Source of the DNA: Dryas octopetala
Lineage: Eukaryota; Streptophyta; Magnoliopsida; Rosales; Rosaceae
NCBI GenBank assembly: GCA_963921425.1
Contig: OY992832.1
Location: forward strand, 10,168,001 to 10,232,000
DNA length: 64,000 nt
Reading direction: 5' to 3'
The notes below the pieces were generated by a model that was not told the DNA's origin, did no database searches, and was given only the letters and a program-made list of their open reading frames with translations. A program made the translations under genes and the position numbers. Positions 1 through 10,157 of the stretch are shown one piece after another. Numbering within the stretch: the stretch's first letter is position 1; each line of letters begins with the position of its first letter.

Positions 1-11
1 CATCAACAGAT

Positions 12-27
12 TGGCGCCGTCTGTGGG
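12..27 (+). other. Primer binding site
   Basis: TGGCGCCGTCTGTGGG lies three bases after the 5' LTR end (LTR ends at 8). TGG followed by GCGCC is the usual form of a Ty3/gypsy PBS pairing with a tRNA 3' end. The priming tRNA was not determined. Confidence 0.8.
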
Positions 28-90
28 AATTGACTTCAGCCGTTGTGTTCATCACCGCAAGCGCTAAGCTCTTCCTTCACGCGAGTCATC

Positions 91-825
91 ATGACTACCA
101 TCTTTCGGGACACCAGCTCTTCCTCAGGAACATCTCAGAATGATGAACAACATCAGCCTGAGACGCCTGAGAAAACGAGGGGAGCACAACTCCCCAGGAC
201 ATCAAAGTCCAAAGGTCCCTCGAAAATCCGAGCTGCCCATAAACTCCTTAAGGAGAGCCGGCGACATCTAGCCGCAGAGAATGCACTCCTGAAGCAGAAT
301 AATGAGCTGCTTGCGAAGCAGGCCGAGCTGGCCGGCGAACTTGCACGCCATCGTGCTCGGCTCGAGAATAGTGGGGGTTCGGGTTTCCAATCGCGCCGAA
401 CCCGAACCGAGCAGGAGGTCCTTTCACCATCTCCTTCTCGGCAAAGCACTCCTGCCGAGCCGAACGACCAGACCGATCGGCAGGACTCGGATCACGTCTT
501 CCCGGGCTTCGAGGACATGCCCCCGGCTGAACAGGCCGAGTGCCTGAACGCCCACCGTCTTCTTCAACGAAAACAGGCGGCTTTCGGGAAACGTGTCCCC
601 AGGAATTCGGGCGGAGACCGTGCCGACCCGAATACAAACCGACGACCCCCGGCCCAATCAAGGTTGGGGGCCAACAGTCCAGTCGGTTCGGCTGAAACCA
701 GGGTCCCGATTGGGGATAGGCTCGGCCCCATCATCAGCCAGGATCCTTCCCCATCAGGAGCTCACTCAGGGAGGCGATCGGTGAGCGACCGACTGGGATC
801 GACTATGATCATGTCGGATCGATGA
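91..825 (+). CDS. Gag N-terminal segment of the retrotransposon polyprotein (ends at an in-frame TGA)
   Basis: The first ATG of the frame is at 91; the frame is open further upstream but without an ATG. The product is charged and low-complexity, with a heptad-like Leu/Ala stretch (about residues 50-90: LLKESRRHLAAENALLKQ and following) that could form a coiled coil, then a Ser/Pro/Arg-rich tail. It ends at TGA 823-825, and the same frame reopens immediately and continues into recognisable gag at 829. The stop therefore looks like a break, or possibly a readthrough site, within one long gag-pol frame. No catalytic motif is present. Confidence is high that this belongs to the element, lower for the exact start. 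Confidence 0.75.
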   Translation: MTTIFRDTSSSSGTSQNDEQHQPETPEKTRGAQLPRTSKSKGPSKIRAAHKLLKESRRHLAAENALLKQNNELLAKQAELAGELARHRARLENSGGSGFQSRRTRTEQEVLSPSPSRQSTPAEPNDQTDRQDSDHVFPGFEDMPPAEQAECLNAHRLLQRKQAAFGKRVPRNSGGDRADPNTNRRPPAQSRLGANSPVGSAETRVPIGDRLGPIISQDPSPSGAHSGRRSVSDRLGSTMIMSDR

Positions 826-828
826 CCG

Positions 829-3225
829 GTGAGCGAGAGGATCACTCGCCAGCCGGTGAGTGAGAGACTCGGTAACCAGGCCGAATGCTCGGGGGAAAAT
901 GCGGCCGAGCCGACCCCGCCCGACGTGGAAAATCTTGTCCGGACTCTGGTCCAGGACCAAATCCGGAGCGTCCACGATCGGCTCGGCCACGTCGAGGTCT
1001 CCAGGGGATACATCGGTAGGGCCGACCACGGAGAGGAACTCCCCCTCCCGTACACCAGCAGAATCCTGGATGCTGAGGTCTCCCGCGACACCAAACCCCC
1101 CAAGATGGATCAGTACGATGGGACCAAGGATCCCTACGACCATCTTGACAGCTTCAGATACGCCATGGAGGCCCGCCAGGCATCTGAAGCCACGAAGTGC
1201 AGAATCTTCCCTTCGACCTTGAAGGGCTCGGCTCGGGGATGGTTCCGAACTCTCCAACCGAACTCCATCGATTCATTCTCCGACCTCCGAAGGGCCTTCC
1301 TGGCGAGATATCGGGTTGTATCCGAACGACTCTACAACTTGAACGATATGTCGCTCGTTAAGCAGCAGGAAGGGGAGAGCCTCAAGGCCTATCTGATCCG
1401 CTTCAACATCGAGTATACGAAGTGCGACGATTGCGACGATAGGTCAGCAAAGAATGCCCTCATGCAAGGTCTGCATGCTGGGGGACTCCGCTCCCACCTA
1501 ATGAGGAATCCTCCCTCCACTTACGATGAGCTTTCTGCCGAAGCCACTAAGTGGGCGCGGGCTGAGGAGTGGGATGCTCAGGTGGAGGCCCTGAATCCCA
1601 GGCCGACCTCGGCCAAGAGGAAGGAGGAAGAGGTTGCAAGTCCCAAACCCCAGGTCCAATCCAAGAAGACCAGGACCGAGGAGCCACGCCAACTTCTGGG
1701 TAAGGGACCCAAGTTTGTCCAGTACACGGAGTACACTCCCCTCAATGCCGGTCTGGAGACAATCTACTCCAAGGTCAAGGATCAACTCCCAGTTGCAAGG
1801 GAGATCAAGGGACCACCCCCAGACAAAATCAAGGAGGGCGTCTTCTGCAAATACCACTCCAATCACGGCCACGTTACGGGTGATTGCTACGCCCTCCGCG
1901 ACGGGATTGAGACTCTTGCCCGGGCGGGTAAGATCAATCAATTCCTGGCCGGTGGGCCTAGGATACCCAAGGCCGCGCCGAGGAAGCCCACCAACACCAT
2001 CGAGGTCCAGGATGCTGCCATCGGATCAATCGGCGGGGGACCAACCTTCGTGGGGAGCTCGAACCGATCCCAGAAGGAGTATGTCAGACAGGCGGCTCAA
2101 GCTCACGAGTCCCTGTCGATCCAGGCAGGTCAGCCCAGCACTTCCAAAAGACAGCGGAAGGACTGGGCGCCGGTCACCTTTGAGCCGAACGAGGCAAACG
2201 AGATCATCTTCCCCCACTATGATCCGGTCGTCATAGTGGCTGAGGTGGCCGGGACAACCATCGCGCGCTCCTTCGTCGATGGAGGGAGCTCAGTCAACAT
2301 CCTCTACCACTCTGCGTTCGCGCAGATGGGCATCTGCGAGGATAAGTTGGAGACCGATACACCTGCCTTGGTCGGGTTCGGGGGAGAAGTGGTTCAGCCC
2401 CTCGGACACATCTACCTTCCCCTTTCGCTCGGGAAGGGACCGATTAAGAAGACCTGCATGACGTACTTCATTGTCGTCAAGCGGCCGTCAGCCTACAACA
2501 TCATTCTGGGCAGACCGGCTCTGGTCGACCTTGACTGCATCGTCCATTACGCCAACCTCCTCATCAAATGTCCGGTGGGCGACGACTGCATCGTCGTTCA
2601 AGGAGACCAGTGCTCGGCTCGGTCATGCTACGCCGCTTCGATCAAGCAGAAGGGTCAGCTGCCGAACTCGCAGGAACTTGACTCCATCGCCGATTCGGGC
2701 AGATGGCCGAGGGCGGAGACATTCGACTTCACTTCCGAGCCGAGCTCAGATTCTCGGCCCCTTCCCGCCGAGGCTTGGGAGGAAGTGCCGATCTCGGACG
2801 AGACACCGGATCGGCTCGTCCGAGTGGGGACTCAGATCAGCCTCGAGCAGCGCTCCGCCATAATTGACTTCCTCCGTGCCAACGCGGAAGTGTTCGCCTG
2901 GTCTTACGATGACATGCCAGGCATATCGTCTGACGTGATCACCCACAGGCTGAACACTGACCCAGGATGCAAACCGGTCCGTCAGAAGAGGAGGTCATAC
3001 GATCCGGTCCGATACGCCGCCATGGCTGAAGAGGTAACCAAGTTGCAAAACAACGGGTTCATCCGGGAGGTCAACTACCCCGACTGGCTTGCCAACGTGG
3101 TCATGGTAAAGAAGAACAATGGGAAGTGGAGGATGTGTGTGGACTTCACCGATCTGAACAGGGCTTGTCCCAAGGATAGCTTTCCCTTGCCCAGAATAGA
3201 TCAGCTCGTCGATGCAACAGCATGA
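829..3225 (+). CDS. Retrotransposon polyprotein segment: gag capsid, protease, start of reverse transcriptase (interrupted)
   Basis: Same frame as the preceding segment and opening right after its TGA, so 829 (GTG) is not a real start. In order: a Retrotrans_gag region around residues 85-250 (WFRTL, the FLARY-type motif, LMQGL); a degenerate zinc-knuckle-like CKYH...H...C near residue 340; a retropepsin-like segment FVDGGSSVNIL near residues 484-494, with DGG in place of the usual DTG/DSG; and the N-terminal fingers of reverse transcriptase (WRMCVDFTDLN near 765-775). TGA at 3223-3225 cuts the frame inside the RT domain, and the same frame continues beyond it with the rest of RT. As it stands the polyprotein would be truncated unless the stop is read through. 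Confidence 0.88.
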   Translation: MSERITRQPVSERLGNQAECSGENAAEPTPPDVENLVRTLVQDQIRSVHDRLGHVEVSRGYIGRADHGEELPLPYTSRILDAEVSRDTKPPKMDQYDGTKDPYDHLDSFRYAMEARQASEATKCRIFPSTLKGSARGWFRTLQPNSIDSFSDLRRAFLARYRVVSERLYNLNDMSLVKQQEGESLKAYLIRFNIEYTKCDDCDDRSAKNALMQGLHAGGLRSHLMRNPPSTYDELSAEATKWARAEEWDAQVEALNPRPTSAKRKEEEVASPKPQVQSKKTRTEEPRQLLGKGPKFVQYTEYTPLNAGLETIYSKVKDQLPVAREIKGPPPDKIKEGVFCKYHSNHGHVTGDCYALRDGIETLARAGKINQFLAGGPRIPKAAPRKPTNTIEVQDAAIGSIGGGPTFVGSSNRSQKEYVRQAAQAHESLSIQAGQPSTSKRQRKDWAPVTFEPNEANEIIFPHYDPVVIVAEVAGTTIARSFVDGGSSVNILYHSAFAQMGICEDKLETDTPALVGFGGEVVQPLGHIYLPLSLGKGPIKKTCMTYFIVVKRPSAYNIILGRPALVDLDCIVHYANLLIKCPVGDDCIVVQGDQCSARSCYAASIKQKGQLPNSQELDSIADSGRWPRAETFDFTSEPSSDSRPLPAEAWEEVPISDETPDRLVRVGTQISLEQRSAIIDFLRANAEVFAWSYDDMPGISSDVITHRLNTDPGCKPVRQKRRSYDPVRYAAMAEEVTKLQNNGFIREVNYPDWLANVVMVKKNNGKWRMCVDFTDLNRACPKDSFPLPRIDQLVDATA

Positions 3226-3243
3226 CATCAGCTCCTCAGCTTC

Positions 3244-6030
3244 ATGGACGCCTACTCTGGATACAACCAGATCCTGATGCACAAGTCCGACCAGGAAGGC
3301 ACATCTTTCATAACGGATCGCGGCATGTACTGTTACAAGGTCATGCCCTTCGGCCTCAAAAACGCCGGAGCCACCTACCAAAGGCTGGTCAACCACATGT
3401 TCAGATCCTCCATCGGCAAATCCGTAGAGGTTTACGTAGATGACATGCTGGTCAAAAGCATCAAGGCGGACGATCACGTCAGGGACCTCTCAGACATGTT
3501 CGGAGTCCTGAAGGAGTATCAGATGCGGCTGAACCCAGCCAAATGTGTCTTTGGGGTTCGGTCAGGAAAGTTCCTTGGCTACCTGGTCAGCCAACGGGGG
3601 ATTGAGGCCAACCCGGAGAAGATCCAGGCCTTGATCAACATGAAATCTCCAAGGACACGCAAGGAAATCCAGAGTCTGACTGGAAGAGTCGCCGCCCTGA
3701 ACCGTTTCATCTCGAAGTCCACTGACCGGTGCCTCCCTTTCTTCAAAGCCTTAAGGGGAGCAGGGAAGAGCATAGAATGGACCCCCCAATGCGAGCAGGC
3801 TTTTCAAGATCTGAAAAGGCACATGGGGGAACCTCCCATCTTATCCAAACCAGAAGAAGGTGAAGAACTTTTTCTCTACCTCTCTGTCTCTGACTCGGCT
3901 CTCAGCTCAGTTCTAGTGAGAGAGGTCGGCGGTGTACAACACCCCGTCTTCTATACGAGCCGAGCTCTCGCCGATGCCGAGACCAGATATCCAAAGTTCG
4001 AGAAGATGGCTCTCGCCCTGGTCAGCTCGGCTCGGAAACTGAGACCCTACTTCCAGGCTCATTCAATCGTTGTCTTGACGGATCAGCCGCTCAGACAAAT
4101 CCTGGAAAAACCCGAGACTTCGGGTCGGCTCATCAAGTGGTCAATCGAGCTCGGCGAGTTTGACATCATCTACCGTCCCAGGACGGCCATCAAAGGTCAA
4201 GCCATGTCGGACTTCATCTGTGAGTCGACCACCTCGACGGAGGATCCACCGCGCACCGACGCTATGCCAGCGGCGTCTGATCCGAACTCAAACGGCGATC
4301 ACAGCCAGGTTGACCTCCTCACCTGGACCCTCTATGTGGACGGATCTTCCAACACCATGGGAAGTGGAGCCGGGCTTGTTCTGATCTCCCCAGAACAAGT
4401 TGTGATGGAGTATGCCCTTCGCTTCAGATTTCAAGCATCCAACAATGAAGCAGAGTATGAGGCTCTCATCGCCGGACTCAGACTGGCAAAGGAGCTCGGC
4501 GCAACCAAACTGAACATCTTCAGCGACTCCCAACTCATCGTCAACCAGATATTGGGAGAGTATGAGACTCGAGAACCTAGCATGACTGCCTATCTCGAGA
4601 AGACTCGTCTGCTGCTTGGGAACTTCCATGAGTACAAAATATCCCAAATCCCGAGGGCAGAGAACTGCAGAGCCGACGCCTTGGCACGTTTGGCTTCGGC
4701 CACAGACACCGGATCCGCTAGACACGTTCCAGTTGAAATCCTGGACAGACCTAGCACCGCCGAAAACGAAGTCACCGTCATGCAGACCGAGGCCGAGCCG
4801 AACTGGATGACGCCGATCATCAATTACTTGGTCTCCGGGATCCTTCCCCCGGAGAGGGACAAGGCACGTCTCATCAAGACGAGGTCGGCTCGGTTCAGCA
4901 TGATCAATGGTCAGCTCTACAAAAGGAGTTTCTCCCTGCCCTACTTGCGGTGCGTCACTCCCCAAGAAGGTCAGGATGTGCTGAGAGAAATCCACGAGGG
5001 GATATGCGGAAACCATTCTGGAGGAAGAGCCCTTGCCTACAAGACAATCAGACAGGGTTACTTCTGGCCAACGCTGAACAAAGACGCAGATCATCTCTCT
5101 CGCGCTTGTCTCAGATGCCAGCAATTTGCCGCGGTCCCCCATCAACCTCCCCAGGTTCTGACCTCCATATCCAGCCCCTGGCCGTTCGCGCAGTGGGGAC
5201 TCGATCTGATCGGTCCTATGCCGAAGGCGAAAGGGCAAGTCACTATGGCCGTAGTAGCAGTCGACTACTTCACCAAATGGGCCGAGGCCGAGCCCCTAGC
5301 CACAACCACAGCCGAACGAATGGAGACCTTCGTCTGGAAGAACATCATTTGCCGATTCGGCATGCCGCACACCATCATTGCGGACAATGGCAAACAGTTC
5401 GACTGCAAGAAGTTCAGGAGTTTTTGTTCACGTCTGAACATCAACTTGCGCTTCACCGCGCCTTACCATCCGCAGTCAAACGGACAGGTCGAGGCCATCA
5501 ACAAGATCATCAAGAAGACCCTCAAGACTAAGCTTGATAATGCTAAGGGGAATTGGCCTGAACTCTTGCCAGAGGTGCTTTGGTCTTATCGAACTTCCTA
5601 TCGCAACTCGACGAAGGAAACACCCTATGCATTGGCGTTCGGAACTGACGCCGTCGTCCCGGTCGAAATGGGGACTCCTTCATTCCGGACCGGCACATAC
5701 AATCCCGAGACCAATGACACCGGACTTCGGCTCGGCCTGGACATGATCGAGGAGAGGCGAACCGACGCAAATCTCTGCCGAGCCGCTTACCAGCAGAGGG
5801 TAGCCAAATACTACGATCAGAGGGTCAGACCCAGAAGCTTCAGATTGGGCAGTCTCGTCATGAAGAAGAATCCCCTTGCCATCAAGGAGAGTTCGTTCGA
5901 TCCGAACTGGACCGGACCATACAGAATCACAGGCATAGTCAAGCCTGGCACTTACAACTTGGCCACTCTGGCTGGGAAGCCTCTCAAGCATAGCTGGAAC
6001 GCTGAACACTTGAAGACTTATTACCAGTAA
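3244..6030 (+). CDS. Retrotransposon polyprotein segment: RT, RNase H, archaeal-type RNase H, integrase
   Basis: Continues the gag-pol frame after the TGA; the ATG at 3244 is an internal Met of RT. Visible in order: RT palm with the YVDDM active-site box (about residues 63-67); an RT-linked RNase H region (residues 170-320); a second, archaeal-type RNase H beginning at LYVDGSSN near 363, with the acidic residues D, E and D in place; and integrase with an HHCC zinc finger (HEGICGNHSG...CLRCQQF, about 587-625), the first catalytic Asp in WGLDLIGP, the second in ADNGKQFD and Glu in SNGQVEAINK. The chromodomain usual in other gypsy lineages is not seen, consistent with Tat. It ends at TAA 6028-6030. 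The open frame after the break suggests the element is young. Confidence 0.92.
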   Translation: MDAYSGYNQILMHKSDQEGTSFITDRGMYCYKVMPFGLKNAGATYQRLVNHMFRSSIGKSVEVYVDDMLVKSIKADDHVRDLSDMFGVLKEYQMRLNPAKCVFGVRSGKFLGYLVSQRGIEANPEKIQALINMKSPRTRKEIQSLTGRVAALNRFISKSTDRCLPFFKALRGAGKSIEWTPQCEQAFQDLKRHMGEPPILSKPEEGEELFLYLSVSDSALSSVLVREVGGVQHPVFYTSRALADAETRYPKFEKMALALVSSARKLRPYFQAHSIVVLTDQPLRQILEKPETSGRLIKWSIELGEFDIIYRPRTAIKGQAMSDFICESTTSTEDPPRTDAMPAASDPNSNGDHSQVDLLTWTLYVDGSSNTMGSGAGLVLISPEQVVMEYALRFRFQASNNEAEYEALIAGLRLAKELGATKLNIFSDSQLIVNQILGEYETREPSMTAYLEKTRLLLGNFHEYKISQIPRAENCRADALARLASATDTGSARHVPVEILDRPSTAENEVTVMQTEAEPNWMTPIINYLVSGILPPERDKARLIKTRSARFSMINGQLYKRSFSLPYLRCVTPQEGQDVLREIHEGICGNHSGGRALAYKTIRQGYFWPTLNKDADHLSRACLRCQQFAAVPHQPPQVLTSISSPWPFAQWGLDLIGPMPKAKGQVTMAVVAVDYFTKWAEAEPLATTTAERMETFVWKNIICRFGMPHTIIADNGKQFDCKKFRSFCSRLNINLRFTAPYHPQSNGQVEAINKIIKKTLKTKLDNAKGNWPELLPEVLWSYRTSYRNSTKETPYALAFGTDAVVPVEMGTPSFRTGTYNPETNDTGLRLGLDMIEERRTDANLCRAAYQQRVAKYYDQRVRPRSFRLGSLVMKKNPLAIKESSFDPNWTGPYRITGIVKPGTYNLATLAGKPLKHSWNAEHLKTYYQ

Positions 6031-6203
6031 AATGTAGTTAGGATCGGGGACTGTCCGACTTAACACCCATTCCAATCAATGAAGAGATGAACACATTTTG
6101 ACTCATTTCTTCTTATTTTTTCAAAGCAAACACTGGGGACTCTACTCCTATACACTTCCAGCAAAGAGGAAAGATCTAAGTGTTTCCTTCGAAAAAATAG
6201 TAA

Positions 6204-6585
6204 ACCCATGTGCCGAGCCGAAGTGCCATTCTCGGCCCGACGTTCGGTGCATTACAGACTCATCAGGTCTATAAACTCATGTGTCGAGCTGGCGCGCCAT
6301 TTCCGGCCCGATGCTCGGCATATTACAGACTCATCAGGTCTATAAACTCATGTGTCGAGCTGGCGCGCCATTTCCGGCCCGATGCTCGGCATATTACAGA
6401 CTCATCAGGTCTATAAACTCATGTGTCGAGCTGGCGCGCCATTTCCGGCCCGATGCTCGGCATATTACAGACTCATCATGTCTATAAACTCATGTGTCGA
6501 GCTGGCGCGCCATTTCCGGCCCGATGCTCGACATATTACAGACTTATCAGGTCTATAAAAATCCCTGTCCGAGCCGAAGTGACTT
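6204..6585 (+). repeat. 71-bp tandem repeat array, about five copies, between pol and the antisense gene
   Basis: The phrase cagactcatcaggtctata recurs every 71 bases (near 6256, 6327, 6398, 6469, 6540). The three central copies are almost identical; the first and last are diverged. Each unit includes GGCGCGCC and GCTCGG. The short overlapping ORFs across it are repeat artefacts, each shifted by 71 bases. 6586-7121 holds A-rich spacer with C-interrupted poly-A near 6700-6730 and no gene. Confidence 0.9.
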
Positions 6586-7121
6586 CCTACAGTCCTAACG
6601 TTCAACAGGATATTTCTAAAAGAAAAATATACACTCCAACCAAAACTTTCATCGTGCATGCCGAGCCGATCTGAAAGTAGGTTTGAATATTTTTCTCAAA
6701 AACAAAAAAACAAAAAAACAAAAAAAAAAACAAAATTCCTAAATATCTCAATGGGTATGCCGAGCCCATCTTGGGTATACTTATAGACCTACTTATCTTG
6801 GGTATACTTGTAAAGCTGACCCTAAGACAAGTTCTAATTTATCATTACCATTCATTTTCATTGCGATCGGCATGTCGAGCCGATCCCAGAATGTCTTGGT
6901 TTTTATTATTGTCACTTTTATCACTTTCATGTGTTATTGGTTATGTCTTTAGCTTAATTTCCAAGCTGAACTGATAATAACTTGACTCATAAAGAAAATA
7001 CTGATAAAATAAATAACATAAAACCAAATACAAATTGTTCCAAAAACAATTAAACCCGAGCCACACTTCGGCTCGGGAACAAAAAACAAAAACAAGATAA
7101 TATAAAAAACAAAATAAGCCA

Positions 7122-9527
7122 TCATGCAGATCGCTCGGCAGGGCCCTCCAGGATCGGCTCGATGGACTCCTCGGGCGTCTCCTCACCGAGCTGCACCACC
7201 TCAACCCCGCCGATCTGCATCTCAGCGTTGGGATCGGATTCGGGGGCCGGGGGGATCGGGGTCGGCTCGTACGTGGGCAGTGGAGGATCTTCCGGAGTCG
7301 GCTCGGCTTCAGCGGGGACTTGGCGATCGGGAGGAGGAAGCTCGTCCTGGTGACTCCCCTGGGTATCCTCCCCCTCGTCATCGGACTCGCCAAGGAATGA
7401 GACATCCCAGTCCGGCCTCTTCGACTTGATCTCGTCCAGAAGCTCCTTATACCCCTCGAAGTGGGCATCGGCAAGTGCCTGGGCGCTCGGTATTTCAGCT
7501 CGACGTCGGAGCTCGGCATTTTCGACCCTCCGTTCGGCCGCCTCGACGTCTCGCTGGAGATCGCCGACATAGTGCCTCAAGTCAGCCACATTTTGCTCCG
7601 AGGACGCAAGCTCCTTGCCGAGCCGAGCGACCTCCTCCTCCTTCCTGGCCAGCCTGGACTGCAGACCCTCCGACCGTTCGCGCTCGGCATTGACCGTCCG
7701 CTCGGCCTCGGCCAACTTCTCTTTTAGCTCCACGACCTGTGCCCGAAACCTCTCCAGTTTCGCCTCGGCATCGACGGCGGCCTTAGCAGCTTCGAACTGC
7801 CTCATGGCGAGCTACAAGGAAAACATATCTGTTACTAATCCGAACCGAGCGGATAGACAAAATCCGAAGTAAAAAGACTTACCATCATAGCCTGGCGGGA
7901 TGTGATCAAAGCCTGGTGGCTGAAGCCCGGCTCGCCGTGACCGGTCCACAGCCCCTCCAGCGCCTTCGGCGTCATCACACGCTTAAAGCCCGTGACGAAC
8001 GGCTCGAGGCAAGGGTCTACCTCCACCGCCTTCGGGGGCCCCAATCCGGACGCCTCGGCACCAGAACCGCTGGGCCCGGCCCGAGCTCTCTTCTCCACCG
8101 GGGCCTCGGCCTGGGGAGCTTTCCTCTTCTCTGCCTGTCGAGTCGGTCTCGGCGCAGGAGATCTAGGCTGAGCTGCCGCTGGGGCAGGAGCCTGGACCGG
8201 CTCGGCAGGGGCCCGACCCGCGGCCCTCCTCTGGACGCTCCGAGCAGCCTTCCTCCTCAGGCGAGCCTCCAGTTCGGTGGGCGCCATTCCCCTTTCTGCC
8301 CTCGGATTCCACCTGGGTACAAACCAGGAGATCCCACTCAACCTGATCTGAGTCGGTCCGAGCAGGAACTTGGTGGACAGGTATTCGGCCGGTGAGTCTC
8401 TGATCACGGCGATCTGATCCTTCAGCTCGCCTCGGAGTTTATATTTGCCCCAGCTGACTGCAAGGATGAAACAGAAAAGAGTTAGCCACGAAATACATAT
8501 ATACAGTCATTACAAAATATATACTGATTGCCCTCGGATCGGCCCCAAACTTCCAATGCCCACCTGGGATCCTAAAGGCTCTGGGGACCCGAGCCGGGGT
8601 AACATCGCTCGGATCGGCAAATTCCCAATCCCCGGAGAAAAAAAAGTATCTCCTCTTCCAAGTCTTCTGAGAGGAGGGGTTGCCCGAGAACAACGGCCCC
8701 GAGTAGGCCTGCAGGTTGTAGAAGCCGAGCTCAGTGTTCTTCGACCTCAGCGCGTAGGAGCAGAACAGGACATCCTTGTGTGGTACACACTTGTGCACTT
8801 TGTGCCACAAGATATGCATGGACAGGATGATCCTGTATACATTTGGGTTCAGTTGGTGCGGCGCCGCGCCGATCGTCGCGAGCCAGTCCTGCAGGAAGGG
8901 ATGCAGGGGAAGCCGGACCCCATTCTCAAACATCTCGGGGTACATTGTCACCCATCCTCGTGGAGGTCGGCTCGGTATCTCTCCCCCGCTCGGCAATCTC
9001 ATCTGTACGGACTCGGGAACCGAGTACCTACTCCTCAAGTCCTTGAGATGATACTCTGTCATCTCATTAGGAATCTGATCGGCCTTCCACGCCAATTCCT
9101 CGTAGAAGTCCGGGTCGATCGGACTCCCCGTCACCCCCTGAGCCGAGGTCGATGCCTCGTGACCCCTGTCTCTTTCATCCGAGCCTGAGGTGAGTCTGCT
9201 CGGGATGGTGGCGATCGGCTCGACGTCAAGAGGCTCTTCGTCGCCTCCTTCGGCCGTCCCTTGTTCCCGATCGGAACTCAATATCTCGGGGTTTTCTTGG
9301 TCCCCCCGGGCTCGGCGCTCTCCACCTGGGTTGCGGTTCAGTGCCGAGCCGGCCTCGTCCAATTCTTCGGACAAACCGTCCCAACTCGCCTCACCCGCAG
9401 GTGGGCTTCGGCTCGGCTCGGCCTCACCCGCAGACGGGCTTCGGCTTATCTCAGCCTCACTATCTCCTTCAAAGGCTTCTCCCGAGCCGAGCCGGCCACT
9501 CGAGTCAGTCTCAGACATTACAAACAC
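7122..9527 (-). CDS. Three-exon antisense gene of the retrotransposon (Transposase_28-like, 'putative gypsy type transposon' domain)
   Basis: Exons 9527-8525, 8457-7883 and 7811-7122 join in frame to about 755 residues. Introns are 67 bp (8524-8458, GTATAT...CTTGCAG) and 71 bp (7882-7812, GTAAGT...TTGTAG); both junction phases close exactly. ATG 9527 or 9518 could start it. Residues 1-120 are acidic, Ser/Glu-rich. About 160-290 resembles the plant PF04195 family (LRLP-like segment, MYPEMFENGVRLPLHPFL, LNPNVYRIILSMHILW). The middle is basic, Ala/Pro-rich with an RKAARSVQRRA stretch; the last exon begins with roughly 130 residues of coiled coil (LKEKLAEAERTVNAERERSE) and ends acidic. Antisense ORFs in this position are known from Grande/Retand-type elements; their function is not established. 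A TATA box sits upstream at 9844-9851. Confidence 0.85.
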
Positions 9528-9843
9528 CTTCTCACCTTTCTCTCTCTTGCTTTTTGAATCAAAAAGTGGTTTTTCTCAAGAACTCTCAAGAACACACGCC
9601 CAAAACCCGAAAATGCAGAAAACTCAAAAAGGAGGAGAATCACTTACTGGTTTTCCTCCGCCCAAAGTCTCCGCCCCTAACACACTAGGAACCACCTCGC
9701 CCACGACCGTGTCTGGTCAAAATCGGGATCGGACAACCTCTCGGACGGCGGTGAGAGATTGAAATTCGCGGCGAGAGAGAGAGGTTTCGCAGAGAAAGGA
9801 AGAAACTGAAGATGAAAGTGAAGAGGCAGAGAGAGAAACTGCC

Positions 9844-9851
9844 AATTTATA
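9844..9851 (-). promoter_or_regulatory. Candidate TATA box of the antisense retrotransposon gene
   Basis: The minus strand reads GGGTATAAATTGGC at 9853-9840, about 320 bases before the first ATG of the antisense gene. The CT-rich sense stretch between them suits a 5' UTR. Position and match are good, but no transcript is available. Confidence 0.5.
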
Positions 9852-10140
9852 CCCCCATGCAAACCGATCTCAACCCTTCATTTCTGGCGCTTCACATGCC
9901 AGATCTTGACACCTGTCAAGCATTCAAAAATACCCATAATGAGGTGACCCTTACGTTCCCCCATGCAGAAATCAAACGTCCCTTCACCTGCCCCTGAGAT
10001 ATTTTGGCCAATCACAAGTCGTCATGTGTTCGGATCTTCGAGAACATAGATTTGTAGGGTTCGGCTCGGATCAAACAAAGTGCTATCTTTGGGAAAATCC
10101 TTACATCTCAACTTCCAATCCACCACTGTCTGCTCGGATC

Positions 10141-10157
10141 GGAAGTTGGGGGACTCC
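10141..10157 (+). other. Polypurine tract region before the 3' LTR
   Basis: ggaagttgggggactcc ends directly at the TGTT that begins the 3' LTR. The purine run AAGTTGGGGGA is interrupted by TT, and four non-purine-tract bases (ctcc) separate it from the LTR, so the exact tract is uncertain. 9528-10140 otherwise holds no sense-strand gene. Confidence 0.5.

Noticed and set aside
4288..5238. 316-codon open frame antisense to integrase/RNase H
   Set aside because: It is the shadow of the highly biased, GC-rich pol frame on the other strand; no domain and no splice or promoter context, unlike the 7122-9527 antisense gene.
6210..6674. Four overlapping plus-strand ORFs of 68-83 codons with similar sequence
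   Set aside because: They arise from the 71-bp tandem repeat: 71 is not a multiple of three, so each unit opens the same ORF in the next frame. No coding signal.
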